From assembly GCA_003171065.1 (NCBI GenBank), contig PMXQ01000116.1, positions 1 to 41,204 on the forward strand: a DNA stretch of 41,204 nt, in the 5' to 3' direction. The stretch's first letter is position 1. Each line of letters starts with the position of its first letter. Both the position numbers and the translations under genes were made by a program. A model generated the notes under the pieces. That model had not been told where the DNA came from and did no database searches. It was given only the letters and a program-made list of their open reading frames with translations. The stretch comes from Chloroflexota bacterium. Lineage in GTDB: Bacteria; Chloroflexota; Limnocylindria; Limnocylindrales; CSP1-4. Positions 15,765 through 24,467 of this stretch are shown here, in pieces.

Positions 15765-16606
15765 CGTGGCGTCTCCTCCGAAGCCGGCTGGCAGCGCGGG
15801 CACCAGAACGTCCGCCGGTTCAGTCGACCGTGTCTTCGATCGAGAATGACCGAGTCGCAACGGCGGCAGGGCCTGCCGGCCCGACCATACACCCACAGCC
15901 TGCTCTCGCGGCCGCGCTCGGTGCCAGACGGTTCCGTGGTGACACGCGCGCCACCCTCGCGATTCGCGAGGAGCATCCGCCGCGACGACAGGATGAGGGC
16001 CCGAAGGACGTTGTCGCCGCGATCGGCAACGAGATCGGCGACGCGGGCGAAGGGATGGACCCGCTCTACGAACAGGACTTCGCTCTTGTAGACGTTGCCC
16101 ACTCCCGCCACGGCGTCCTGATCGAGCAGCGCTTCGGCGATGGTCAGCGAAGCGCGTTCAGGGGCGCGGAGGCGGTGGGCAGCTTCGGCGATCTCCTCCT
16201 CGCCGAACTGCCCGGCCATCAAGTCCGGGCCCATGGCGGCGAGCACGGGATGAACGGCCTCGGCACGGGCGTCGAACAGCTCGACCGTGGGGGCGTCGAA
16301 GCATACGGCCACGGTGCCTTCGACATCGAGGACGATGCGGGCGCGGGCTGCGGGTCGATGCCAGCGTTCGCCGGGCGCGTATCGATGCCACGACCCATGC
16401 ATGCCCAGATGAGTGCGGAGCTCCAGCCCAGAATCGAAGCGGATGAGGAGCTGCTTGCCGCGCGACTCGACCGAGTCCACGGTCGCGCCGACCAGCCGGT
16501 CCGCCCGGGGTCCGGGCTGGCGCGCGGAGGCGGCCACGATCCTGCGGCCGACAAGGTGCGGCCGGAGTGCCGCCGCTGTCCGGTCGAGAGTGTCGCCCTC
16601 GGGCAT
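15761..16606 (-). CDS. nei: Fpg/Nei family DNA glycosylase/AP lyase (endonuclease VIII-like)
   Basis: Removes oxidised bases and cleaves the abasic site. 281 residues. Seen: the N-terminal MPEGDT, where Pro2 is the catalytic nucleophile and Glu3 the proton donor (the GDT form is typical of Nei rather than Fpg), Lys51 in SRGKQLL, the void-filling loop THLGMHGSW, the helix-two-turn-helix DQDAVAGVGNVYKSE (residues 163-176), and the C-terminal zinc finger CRRC (247-250) with CPRC (269-272). It begins 15 bases after the lhr stop and ends overlapping the next gene by four, so it is the middle gene of a repair operon. Confidence 0.93.
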   Translation of the reverse strand: MPEGDTLDRTAAALRPHLVGRRIVAASARQPGPRADRLVGATVDSVESRGKQLLIRFDSGLELRTHLGMHGSWHRYAPGERWHRPAARARIVLDVEGTVAVCFDAPTVELFDARAEAVHPVLAAMGPDLMAGQFGEEEIAEAAHRLRAPERASLTIAEALLDQDAVAGVGNVYKSEVLFVERVHPFARVADLVADRGDNVLRALILSSRRMLLANREGGARVTTEPSGTERGRESRLWVYGRAGRPCRRCDSVILDRRHGRLNRRTFWCPRCQPASEETPR

Positions 16607-16621
16607 GAGCCTGGCGCCCGG

Positions 16622-19600
16622 CTACCGGCGCGGTCCGGAGCTGCGCTGTCCGGAGCCGCGAGGTCCGGGCGAGCGACGCCAGTAGTTGTCGGCGAGGGCC
16701 GTGTCCGGAGACAGGCCCCTTCCCGCCACAACCACCCGGCGGCTGGAGGGTCGAAGGACGAAGCCGCGGTACCCGGCCGCGAAGCCGCACTCTTCGAGGA
16801 GCGGCCGCCACGGCGACGAAGCGACAGGCTCCCCGTCCACGCGAGTGACCACGAGCTCCCGGAAGCGCCCGCCCTCGACAAGCTCGCGCAGGGCCGCCAG
16901 GGCCGCCCTCGCCATCGCACCATCGTCGGCTGCCGGCAGCGTCTGCAGGGAGTGCCCGCCGCGTTCCAGGTACAGGGCCGCGGCCCCGTCCACGAGGACC
17001 ACGTACGCGCCGGCCGCCCGCGCCAGGGGCCGCCGATCCGCCTCGCCGCGACGTGGCCAGGCGAGCGCAGCGCCGTACGGGTTCGCCGGATCGGCCGCGG
17101 CCAGCAGGTGGACCGTCGGACCGGCAGTGCCGTCCTCGGGAGCCTCGCGCAGCGAACGCAACCGGTCCACCGCCCCAGCCAGGGCAAACTGCGCCGCGCC
17201 GAGCCCGTCGACGAAGTAGCCGCGCCGGATCCGCCCCGACTCCTCCATCGCCCGCAGGATCGGGTAGACAGCGCTGAAGCCGCCCGCGACCTCTTCGGCG
17301 GCGACCGCCTCTCGAGTGAGGACACCGTGGCGCTCAAGCAGGACCGTGGCGAGGGAATGCAGCCGCGCGGTTGCCGCGCTGCCGCTCGCCGCGCCGCTGC
17401 CGCTCGCCGCGCCGCCGCCGCTCGCCGCCGCGGCCCCGCCGCCCCGCTCGACCAGCGACCACCGTCCTGCCGCCTCGGGCGGACCCATCAGCAGCCGCCC
17501 GGCCCGCGGCCGCCGCTCGCCGGAAGGGCGGCGCCAGCGCAATGCCCGGAGCGGGGCGAATGTGTCGTTCGTCAGTTCGCCGGCCCAGACCAGGTCCCAC
17601 AGCGCGTCGAGGACCTCGCGCTCCGGGGCCGCCCCTGCGGCCGGAGCCAGCTCGCGGTAGAACGAGGCACCGCGCCGGCGCAGGCAGTCGCGCAGCCGCT
17701 CGTGGATATCGTGACGCGGCGCCTCTGCCTCGCCGGCCGCAAGATCGCGCAGCGCCTCTCGACCGGGGCGGTACAGGACGATCCGCCCATCGTCGCGGCC
17801 GAGGCCGCCTCGCCCCAGCCATGCCACTTCGCCGAGAGCGCCCAGCTCGTCCAGCAGGCGCGCCTGGTAGCCGGGGATTCGGGCGGGCAGAACGTCGCGC
17901 TCCAGGACGGAGGCCGGGATCGGTACGCCCGCCAGCTGGTCGACAACTTCCGCCAGCCGTTCCAGGGCCGCGCCTGGTCGGAGCGGGGCCGGGCTGCCCG
18001 CGGCCTCGCCCGCCGTGACCGGCCGGACCCCCTGCCAGGCCGGCAGGAAGCGCGCCAGGACGACCTGCTCGACCGGCTCGACCTCGCGCCGCAGGCGCGC
18101 CAGCGAGCGGCGCCGCAGCTGGCGCAGAACCTCTGGATCGCACCACTCTCGCTCCGTGCCGCCCGGCCGGAATTCGCCGCGCAGAATCGTGCCCGCTTCC
18201 AGCAGCCGCTCGAGCGCCTCCTCGACCCGTGCCACCGACACCGCCCATCGCCGCGCCGGCTCCGGGGCGTGGAACGGTCCGTGCCCGCGAGCCCAGCGCG
18301 CGACGAGGCCGCCGAGAGCGTCCGCCGCCGGCGCCAGGAACGCCGCCGGAACGCCCACCGGCAACGCAACTCCCAGGGCATCGCGGTATCGGGCCGCATC
18401 CTCGATGGCGATCCAGCGATCCTCGCCGCCGATGCGCAGGGCGATGGCACGGCGCGAGCCCTCCAGAGCGTGGAGCCACTCTCCGGCGGCCGGCGGCTCC
18501 ACGATCCGCGCCGCAACCTCCTCAGCCGATAGATCGCCCAACCGGCGCAGCAGATCGTGCAACGCGTCCACGGAACGAGCGGCCCGCGCCGGGATGAGCG
18601 CCTGCAGGGCCAGCTCCAGGTCCGCCAGCGCGGCGGGATCGATCAGATCGCGCAGCTCCTCCTGGCCGAGCAGCTCGCGCAGCAAATCGCGATCCAGCGC
18701 AAGCGCGCCCGCCCGCCTCTCCGCCAGCGGGGCATCGCCCTCGTACATGTAGGCGGCCAGGTAGTCGAAGAGCAGCGAGCCGGCAAACGGCGACGCCGCG
18801 ACCGTCTCCACGTCGCGGACTTCGATCTCGCGCCGCGCCACTCCCCCGAGGATCTCGCGCAGGGCCGGCAGGTCGAACAGGTCCGCCAGGCATTCGCGGT
18901 ACGTCTCGACGATGATCGGGAACGAGCCGTACCGACTGGCGACGGCCAGCAGCCCCGCCGAGCGCTGCCGCTGCTGCCACAACGGTGTGCGCGATCCGGG
19001 TCGGCGCCGCGGCAGCAACAGCGCTCGCGCCGCGTTCTCCCGGAAGCGCGCCGCAAACATCGCCGAGCTGCCCAGCCGGCCGACCACCAGGTCCTCGACC
19101 TCCTCGGCCGAGGGAAAGAGGAGATCGAGAATCGAGCCATCGCGGCCGCCCACCGTCCCGGCGCCATCCGAGCCGTCGCCCCAGCGGCCGCCGGCCACCT
19201 CGCCCTCCGGCAGCCGGATGGCGATGCCGTCGTCTGACCAGATCGTCTGGGCGCCCTGGCCCAACCGCTCCTCCAGCCGCGACTCGATCGCCAGCGCCCA
19301 GGGGGCGTGCGCTCGCCCGCCGAACGGCGTCAGCACGACGATCCGCCAGTCGCCCAGCTCGTCCCGGAACCGCTCGACGACGATGCGGCGGTCGGTCGGC
19401 AGGTGGCCCGCGACCTCGCGTTCCTCGGCGAGGTAGCCCAGGACGTTCTCGGCCGCCAGCTCGTCCAGGTCGTGGTGCTCGAGAAGTCGCCGCCGGGCTC
19501 GCTCCCGACCTCGCTCGCCGCCGCCCAGATCACCTTCGAGCTCACGAATGAACTCGCCCAGTGCCCGCCCCAGCTCGATCGGCCGGCCGAGGCCGTCGCC

Positions 19601-21424
19601 GTGCCAGAAGGGGATCTTGCCGGGGACGCCCGGCGCCGGCGACACGACCACCCGATCGGGCCGGATCTCCTCCACACGCCAGCTCGTCGCCCCGAGCGCG
19701 ATCACCTCGCCGACGCGGCTCTCGTACACCATCTCCTCATCGAGCTCGCCGACCCGCCGCCCGGGAGTGCCCGCCTCGCCGACCAGGAAGACCGGATAAA
19801 GACCGCGGTCCGGAATGGTCCCGCCGCTGGTGATCGCCACCGTCCGGGCATCGCGCCGGCCCTCGACGCGCCCCGTCTCGCGGTCCCACACGACCCGCGC
19901 CTTCAGCTCCGCGAACTCGTCGGACGGATACGCGCCGGCCAGCATGCCAAGGACAGCCTCGAACGCGTCGCGGGTCAGGCTCTCGTACGGAGCCGCCCGG
20001 CGCACCGTCTCGAACAGCTCGTCTGCCGTCCACGCCTCGCGCACCGTCATCGCCACGATCTGCTGGGCGAGCACGTCGAGCGGGTTGCGCGGCAGCTTCG
20101 TCTCCTCGATCGCGCCCTCGTGCATGCGCGCGGTCACGACCGCGCACTCGAGAAGGTCGCCGCGGTACTTCGGGAAGAAGATGCCGCGGCTGGGCTCGCC
20201 GAACTGATGTCCGGCGCGACCGACGCGCTGCAGCCCGCTGGCCACGCTGGCGGGGCTCTCGACCTGGATCACCAGATCCACGGCGCCCATGTCGATGCCG
20301 AGCTCGAGGGAGCTGGTGGCGACGATCGCGGGCAGGCGGCCGGCCTTGAGCGCCTCCTCGATCCCGACGCGCTGCTCGCGGGCCAGCGAGCCGTGGTGGG
20401 CTCGTACCAGCTCTTCGCCAGCCAGCTCATTGAGCTTGTTGGCCAGCCGCTCGGCCAGCCGGCGAGAGTTGCAGAAGACGATCGTGGAGCGGTGCTCGCG
20501 GATCAGCTCGAGGATCCGCGGGTGGATCGCCGGCCAGATGCTGCGCCGCGCTTCCGGAGCGGTGACCGGGCCGCCGGGCTGCTCCTCCGGCGGCAGCAGC
20601 TCGCCGAGCCTGCTCATGTCCTCCACGGGTACGCGCACCGACAGCTCGAGGGCCTTGCGCGATCCGGCATCGACGATCGAGACCTCGCGGGACTCTCCTG
20701 CCCGGCCCGGCCCGACGCCACCCAGGAATCGGGCGATCGTCTCGACCGGGCGCTGGGTCGCCGACAGGCCGATCCGCCGGGGCGGCCGCGCGGTCAGCTT
20801 CTCCAGCCGCTCCAGGCTCAGGGCCAGGTGGGCGCCCCGCTTGGTCCCCGCCAGAGCATGGACCTCGTCCACGATGACGTGCTCGACTCCACGCAGGATC
20901 TCGGCCGCCTGGCTGGTCAGGATCAGGTACAGCGACTCGGGAGTCGTGATGAGGATGTCCGGCGGGTTTCGGACGAGGTGGCGCCCTTCCTCGGCCGGCG
21001 TGTCGCCGGTCCGCACGCCGACCTCGATCTGGGGCGCCGGCTCGCCCAGCCGTTCGGCCGCAAGGCGGATGCCGACCAGCGGAGCCCGGAGGTTGCGCTC
21101 GACGTCGTAGATCAGTGCCTTGAGCGGCGAGATGTACAGGACGCGGACGGATCTGGGGGCGGCGGTCGTCCTCGGCCGGGGCTCGCGAGCCAGCCGGTCG
21201 AGGGTCCACAGGAACGCGGCCAGGGTCTTGCCGCTTCCGGTCGGGGCGTGAATCAGCGTGTGGCGCCCGGCCGCGATGCTCGCCCAGCCCCCGGCCTGGG
21301 CCGGGGTTGGCGCCGCGAATGCCGAGCGGAACCACTCGGCGACCGCCGGGCTGAATGGCGCGAGCGGATCGTCGCCAGCGGCAATCGGCGTCTTCGGTGC
21401 GGGCGAGTCGGATGCGGCAGCCAC
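16622..21424 (-). CDS. lhr: Lhr-type long helicase-related ATPase
   Basis: A superfamily 2 DNA helicase of about 1600 residues, the full-length Lhr class. Helicase core, residues about 20-420: Walker A APTGSGKT (60-67), TPESL, DEVH (186-189), SAT (221-223), IVFCNSRRLAERL, TSSLELGIDMG, QRVGRAGHQ. A winged-helix/beta-barrel segment follows (Lhr core), then a long C-terminal region like that of bacterial Lhr, a multi-winged-helix module reported to resemble AlkZ-type glycosylases. An Ala/Gly/Ser low-complexity insert lies near residue 1340 (DNA about 17380-17445). Start: GTG 21424 with TATACT nine bases upstream, suggesting a leaderless transcript; ATG 21463 is an alternative adding 13 residues. 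It is followed by nei and a small gene. Confidence 0.92.
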   Translation of the reverse strand: MAAASDSPAPKTPIAAGDDPLAPFSPAVAEWFRSAFAAPTPAQAGGWASIAAGRHTLIHAPTGSGKTLAAFLWTLDRLAREPRPRTTAAPRSVRVLYISPLKALIYDVERNLRAPLVGIRLAAERLGEPAPQIEVGVRTGDTPAEEGRHLVRNPPDILITTPESLYLILTSQAAEILRGVEHVIVDEVHALAGTKRGAHLALSLERLEKLTARPPRRIGLSATQRPVETIARFLGGVGPGRAGESREVSIVDAGSRKALELSVRVPVEDMSRLGELLPPEEQPGGPVTAPEARRSIWPAIHPRILELIREHRSTIVFCNSRRLAERLANKLNELAGEELVRAHHGSLAREQRVGIEEALKAGRLPAIVATSSLELGIDMGAVDLVIQVESPASVASGLQRVGRAGHQFGEPSRGIFFPKYRGDLLECAVVTARMHEGAIEETKLPRNPLDVLAQQIVAMTVREAWTADELFETVRRAAPYESLTRDAFEAVLGMLAGAYPSDEFAELKARVVWDRETGRVEGRRDARTVAITSGGTIPDRGLYPVFLVGEAGTPGRRVGELDEEMVYESRVGEVIALGATSWRVEEIRPDRVVVSPAPGVPGKIPFWHGDGLGRPIELGRALGEFIRELEGDLGGGERGRERARRRLLEHHDLDELAAENVLGYLAEEREVAGHLPTDRRIVVERFRDELGDWRIVVLTPFGGRAHAPWALAIESRLEERLGQGAQTIWSDDGIAIRLPEGEVAGGRWGDGSDGAGTVGGRDGSILDLLFPSAEEVEDLVVGRLGSSAMFAARFRENAARALLLPRRRPGSRTPLWQQRQRSAGLLAVASRYGSFPIIVETYRECLADLFDLPALREILGGVARREIEVRDVETVAASPFAGSLLFDYLAAYMYEGDAPLAERRAGALALDRDLLRELLGQEELRDLIDPAALADLELALQALIPARAARSVDALHDLLRRLGDLSAEEVAARIVEPPAAGEWLHALEGSRRAIALRIGGEDRWIAIEDAARYRDALGVALPVGVPAAFLAPAADALGGLVARWARGHGPFHAPEPARRWAVSVARVEEALERLLEAGTILRGEFRPGGTEREWCDPEVLRQLRRRSLARLRREVEPVEQVVLARFLPAWQGVRPVTAGEAAGSPAPLRPGAALERLAEVVDQLAGVPIPASVLERDVLPARIPGYQARLLDELGALGEVAWLGRGGLGRDDGRIVLYRPGREALRDLAAGEAEAPRHDIHERLRDCLRRRGASFYRELAPAAGAAPEREVLDALWDLVWAGELTNDTFAPLRALRWRRPSGERRPRAGRLLMGPPEAAGRWSLVERGGGAAAASGGGAASGSGAASGSAATARLHSLATVLLERHGVLTREAVAAEEVAGGFSAVYPILRAMEESGRIRRGYFVDGLGAAQFALAGAVDRLRSLREAPEDGTAGPTVHLLAAADPANPYGAALAWPRRGEADRRPLARAAGAYVVLVDGAAALYLERGGHSLQTLPAADDGAMARAALAALRELVEGGRFRELVVTRVDGEPVASSPWRPLLEECGFAAGYRGFVLRPSSRRVVVAGRGLSPDTALADNYWRRSPGPRGSGQRSSGPRR

Positions 21425-21433
21425 GAGACGGCC

Positions 21434-21439
21434 AGTATA
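21434..21439 (-). promoter_or_regulatory. -10 box of the lhr-nei operon
   Basis: TATACT on the minus strand lies nine bases before GTG 21424. If used, it rules out the longer ATG 21463 start, which would place the box inside the gene. No clear -35. Confidence 0.4.
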
Positions 21440-21500
21440 GGCGTCAGCCGAGCAATAGACCATCCGTTCTCATAGCCCGAGACGGGCCGCCTGTGCCCGC

Positions 21501-23141
21501 TCAGCAGCTGAGACCGCCCCCGCCATTCTCGGTGGTGATTCCGGCCGGCACGCTGCTCAGGCCGTTGGCCACGATGCTGTGAATCTTGTTCAGCGAGGTC
21601 TGGTTCAGCATGTCGTACGCGGCACCGGTCGTGGTCGGGTCGAGACTGAAGTCGGCGGTGTTGCTCGTGCCAACCTTCGCCGCCATGGCGGCTATCGTCG
21701 GCGCGTCAGATTCGGGCAGGTTGGTCCAGACCGACCCGCCGAGAGCGTTCAAGATCGCGGGGACCTGCGGGAGCAGAGCGCACGGGTCGACCTGATCCCG
21801 GATCGCCCTCAGGACCAGCTGCTGGCGCGTCATGCGGTAGTAGTCGGAGTCGTAGCCGACGACGTGGCGCAGCCGCGCGTACTCGAGCGCCACGGTGCCG
21901 TTCATGACCTGCGGCCCCGCCTTGATGTCGATGCTGTAGACGTCCTTACCGCCGGTGGCCGGTTCGTAGCCGAAGCCTTTCTCCTGCTTGACTTCATACG
22001 GGACGTCGATGTTCAGACCGTTCGGGGCCAGGGCATTGATGAGCGCGACGAAACCGGGCAAGTTGATCACGACCGAACCGTCGACCTGGACGTTGGCCAA
22101 CTCGCTCACCGCGCCCTGGAGAGCTCCCAGCCCGCGCAGGAACTTGGCCGTGGTGCTGCTGCCAGTGCCGTACTGCGCGTACCAGGAAGGATGGACGTTC
22201 GCCGCCTCATTCCACAAGTAATCGATCAGGAAGTTGGCGTTGAGCTGGCCCGGTCCGGCGCCGAAGCAGTGGCAGGCATAGTGCTTCGCCGACTCCGGCG
22301 GCAGCGGGACGTTGATCATGTTGCGCGGAATGCCGTACATGGCCGCCCGCCCGGTCGCCATGTCGACCTGGAGCAGAATCATCGAGTCGGGCCGGAGGCC
22401 GGAGTAGCGGCTGCCGCCCGGGCCGGCGTCGATGCCGATCAGCAGAACGTTGAGCTGGCCGTCGGCGGCCCAGTCCGTGGCGGTCCCGGTGAAGTTGGGC
22501 AGGTCCCCCAGCGCGTAGACCACGGGCGCCTTGGTCGGGAACGGCGAGCCAGACGCGCCGATCGAGCCGGAGGCGGTCGGATCGGGCGGAAGCGTGTCGA
22601 TGGCGTCGTCGGACAGCGGCATCGAGGAGCTGGGCTCGGGAGTGCCGTTGTCCCCGATGAAGATCGGCGCAGGCCCGAAGATGTTCGAAAGCGCGTTGAC
22701 GCCCGAATACGTCACGGAGGCCGCCCCGGCGTACACGACGCTCGTCGCCAGGACGATCGCGATCATCACCGGAACGGCCAAACGGACGCTACGTGGAGCC
22801 GTGGCGATGCCGCGCAGCGACCCACCGGCGAGCCTGAAAGCGTCGACGACCACGAATCCGTGACATACGAGCAGGCCGAGCAGCACGATGGTCAGGCTGG
22901 TAAGCCATGCGGTCGAGCCGGTGGCCGCGAACAGGAGGTCGTGGTGATCGAAGATGACAACCACGAGCGCCGCCGCAATGACGGCGACCCAGGGAATCGC
23001 CACGATCAGGCCTCGTCTCGGCCGCCCGACGTAGGCGTGGCCGAGGCCCGGGATCAGGCTCAGGATCGCTGCTACGGCCGGTGAATAGGACCGCTCGGGC
23101 GACCCGGACTTCTCCTCTTGGTCCTTCTTCTCGCCGATCAT
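21501..23141 (-). CDS. LytR-CpsA-Psr (LCP) family cell-wall ligase with multi-helix N-terminus
   Basis: LCP proteins transfer undecaprenyl-linked polymers to the cell wall. 546 residues from ATG 23141 (GGAG about eight bases upstream). Parts in order: a cytoplasmic charged N-terminus; a hydrophobic block including SLIPGLGHAYVGRPRRG (residues 28-44) as in small multi-helix membrane proteins; helices at about 44-64, 78-99 and 121-140; a Pro/Ser/Thr/Asp-rich linker (160-205); then the LCP domain with LNVLLIGIDAG (230-240), the conserved Arg/Asp of SGLRPDSMILLQVD (247-260) and YGIPRNM (269-275). Typical LCP proteins have one helix, so the extra N-terminal helices are unusual. The protein ends in Cys. 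It has an unusual palindrome in its promoter. Confidence 0.88.
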   Translation of the reverse strand: MIGEKKDQEEKSGSPERSYSPAVAAILSLIPGLGHAYVGRPRRGLIVAIPWVAVIAAALVVVIFDHHDLLFAATGSTAWLTSLTIVLLGLLVCHGFVVVDAFRLAGGSLRGIATAPRSVRLAVPVMIAIVLATSVVYAGAASVTYSGVNALSNIFGPAPIFIGDNGTPEPSSSMPLSDDAIDTLPPDPTASGSIGASGSPFPTKAPVVYALGDLPNFTGTATDWAADGQLNVLLIGIDAGPGGSRYSGLRPDSMILLQVDMATGRAAMYGIPRNMINVPLPPESAKHYACHCFGAGPGQLNANFLIDYLWNEAANVHPSWYAQYGTGSSTTAKFLRGLGALQGAVSELANVQVDGSVVINLPGFVALINALAPNGLNIDVPYEVKQEKGFGYEPATGGKDVYSIDIKAGPQVMNGTVALEYARLRHVVGYDSDYYRMTRQQLVLRAIRDQVDPCALLPQVPAILNALGGSVWTNLPESDAPTIAAMAAKVGTSNTADFSLDPTTTGAAYDMLNQTSLNKIHSIVANGLSSVPAGITTENGGGGLSC

Positions 23142-23545
23142 CTGGGGTCTCCGGGTCACAGCGTAGGCCCTCCGTGCATGTCGATCATGCACGATTCCGT
23201 CGAAGTAGGTCGGCCGGCCTGAGACGGCCGCGCTCAGGGAGCTGTTACAGAGCGCAGCCATCGTCTCGTAAACACGCGGCGCGCCCACGGCAGTGACCCC
23301 GGTCGCCAGCCCCGCCCTGCCGGCCGGGCTGGCGGCGGCATTCGGGATGCCACGGGGGCCGCGCCGTTTGCAGGCGCACGGCCGCGTTTGCCCGGCCGGC
23401 TTCTTGCACTGCCCTGTGTGTGCGCTTGCAGACCGCCACGACGCTCACCGCGTGGCTCGGGAACTGAGATCGAGAAGGGGCCCGGGCCGAAAGGGCGCGA
23501 GGTCGGGCGCCCTCCGGTCCGAGGCTGCCCGACCTGGGCAAACAG
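23142..23545 (-). promoter_or_regulatory. upstream region of the LCP gene with an operator-like palindrome
   Basis: A 404-base non-coding stretch. On the minus strand a TACGCT -10 candidate lies at 23160-23165 and a perfect 8-bp inverted repeat, CGTGCATG-N5-CATGCACG, at 23173-23193, overlapping where the -35 would be. Farther upstream a 9-bp stem, AGGTCGGGC / GCCCGACCT (23500-23535), follows the DoxX terminator. I see no gene in the remaining 300 bases; frames that are open there have no start signals. Confidence 0.5.
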
Positions 23546-23573
23546 AAACGGCGGGCCGTGGGGCCCGCCGTTT
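23546..23573 (-). terminator. strong hairpin terminator of the DoxX gene
   Basis: A perfect 12-bp stem, AAACGGCGGGCC / GGCCCGCCGTTT, with loop GTGG lies 76 bases after the DoxX stop. On the minus strand it is followed by TTTCTGTTT, so it fits an intrinsic terminator, possibly bidirectional. Confidence 0.75.
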
Positions 23574-23648
23574 CCAAGTGCAGGGAGGGGAGTGGGACTG
23601 GGTGCTCCCTGCGCTGGGCTTATCGGTGGAGCAGTCCTCGCGGGTCGA

Positions 23649-24161
23649 TTACCCGAGGGCGTACTTGACGACCGGGATCCGCTGCGTGATGGCAAGCTTC
23701 TCGACCACGGAGTCGAGAGCGTAGGCACCCGCGCCAACGTAGGCGATCGTGCCGGCGATGAGGCCGTACATGAACTGCTCGTTGAAGGGACCGGTCGCGA
23801 AGCTCCAGTTGGCGACGTAGAGGAGGGCCATCAGGAGCAGGCCGCACGCCCCGGCGAAGCGGGTCGCCAGGCCGAGGATCAGGGCCGCGCCGATTGCGCA
23901 CTCGCCGAAGACCACGAGGGTGTCAATTACCGTCATGAGGCTGGCGTTGCCGGCGAGCGAGACCCAGAAGGGGTGCGTCGGGTTGACGATCGTCGTCGCG
24001 CTGCTGCCGAGCCAGGCACCGCCCGTCGCGTGGGCGAGGAAGCCGGCCGAAGTGAACGGCGTCCCGCTCGACCACATGAGGAACTTGTCCAGGCCGGCGA
24101 AGAGGAAGCCGCCCCCCAGAACTGCCCGAAGGACGAATATCCCACGACTCGTGCGATCCAT
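23649..24161 (-). CDS. DoxX-like integral membrane protein
   Basis: 170 residues with about four membrane helices. The N-terminus RGIFVLRAVLGGGFLFAGLDKF is the typical DoxX/DUF opening. An extracytoplasmic loop carries TPFTSAGFLAHATGGAW. The following helices read VVFGECAIGAALILGLATRFA and LLMALLYVANWSF. DoxX-type proteins were named from the thiosulfate:quinone oxidoreductase subunit; most bacterial members have no proven function and there is no TQO partner here. ATG 24161 was preferred over GTG 24176, five codons upstream; AGGGAATAGAG precedes it. It is monocistronic, with its own promoter candidate and a strong terminator. Confidence 0.82.
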   Translation of the reverse strand: MDRTSRGIFVLRAVLGGGFLFAGLDKFLMWSSGTPFTSAGFLAHATGGAWLGSSATTIVNPTHPFWVSLAGNASLMTVIDTLVVFGECAIGAALILGLATRFAGACGLLLMALLYVANWSFATGPFNEQFMYGLIAGTIAYVGAGAYALDSVVEKLAITQRIPVVKYALG

Positions 24162-24176
24162 CTCTATTCCCTGCAC

Positions 24177-24467
24177 CTTTCCATGATGTCGGCCGGCCGC
24201 TCCTGCTGGGCTGCCGGCCCGTTTGTTCGATGGATCTAATGTAGAGGCGCTTACTGTTTGGTCAGGGTGCCAAATGTCCCGAAGGGCCGGGCCGGTCGGC
24301 CTTTTCGAATACTAAGACCGTCGGTATTGATCCGTGCCTGAAACAAGTAGTGCGTCACTTATCATTGACGAACGCGGCTTTGACATACATATAAGAGCGC
24401 GGCAGTCATAATTACCGTCGCTCCGGCCGCTCGGGTCACGGGGCGGGCGCCTGCGAGGGGGGCTGCC
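24177..24467. promoter_or_regulatory. AT-richer intergenic region with DoxX promoter candidate
   Basis: 291 bases, clearly less GC-rich than the rest between about 24300 and 24420. On the minus strand CTGACC (24260-24265), 16 bases, then TACATT (24238-24243) is a plausible DoxX promoter with a leader of about 70 bases. A plus-strand GC stem followed by TTTT (24282-24303) is weak. No gene or known RNA is recognised. Confidence 0.4.

Noticed and set aside
15830-18532. 900-codon open frame on the plus strand
   Set aside because: Entirely antisense to lhr and nei. Composition is Arg/Gln/Pro-rich with no domains; a typical GC-rich shadow frame.
19307-21475. 722-codon open frame on the plus strand
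   Set aside because: Antisense to the conserved Lhr helicase core; no recognisable motifs.
23293-23724. 143-codon plus-strand frame between LCP and DoxX genes
   Set aside because: Crosses a strong terminator stem and runs antisense into doxX; no start signal or domain.
24282-24303. plus-strand intrinsic terminator ending in TTTT
   Set aside because: Stem of only five pairs and no plus-strand gene upstream to terminate.
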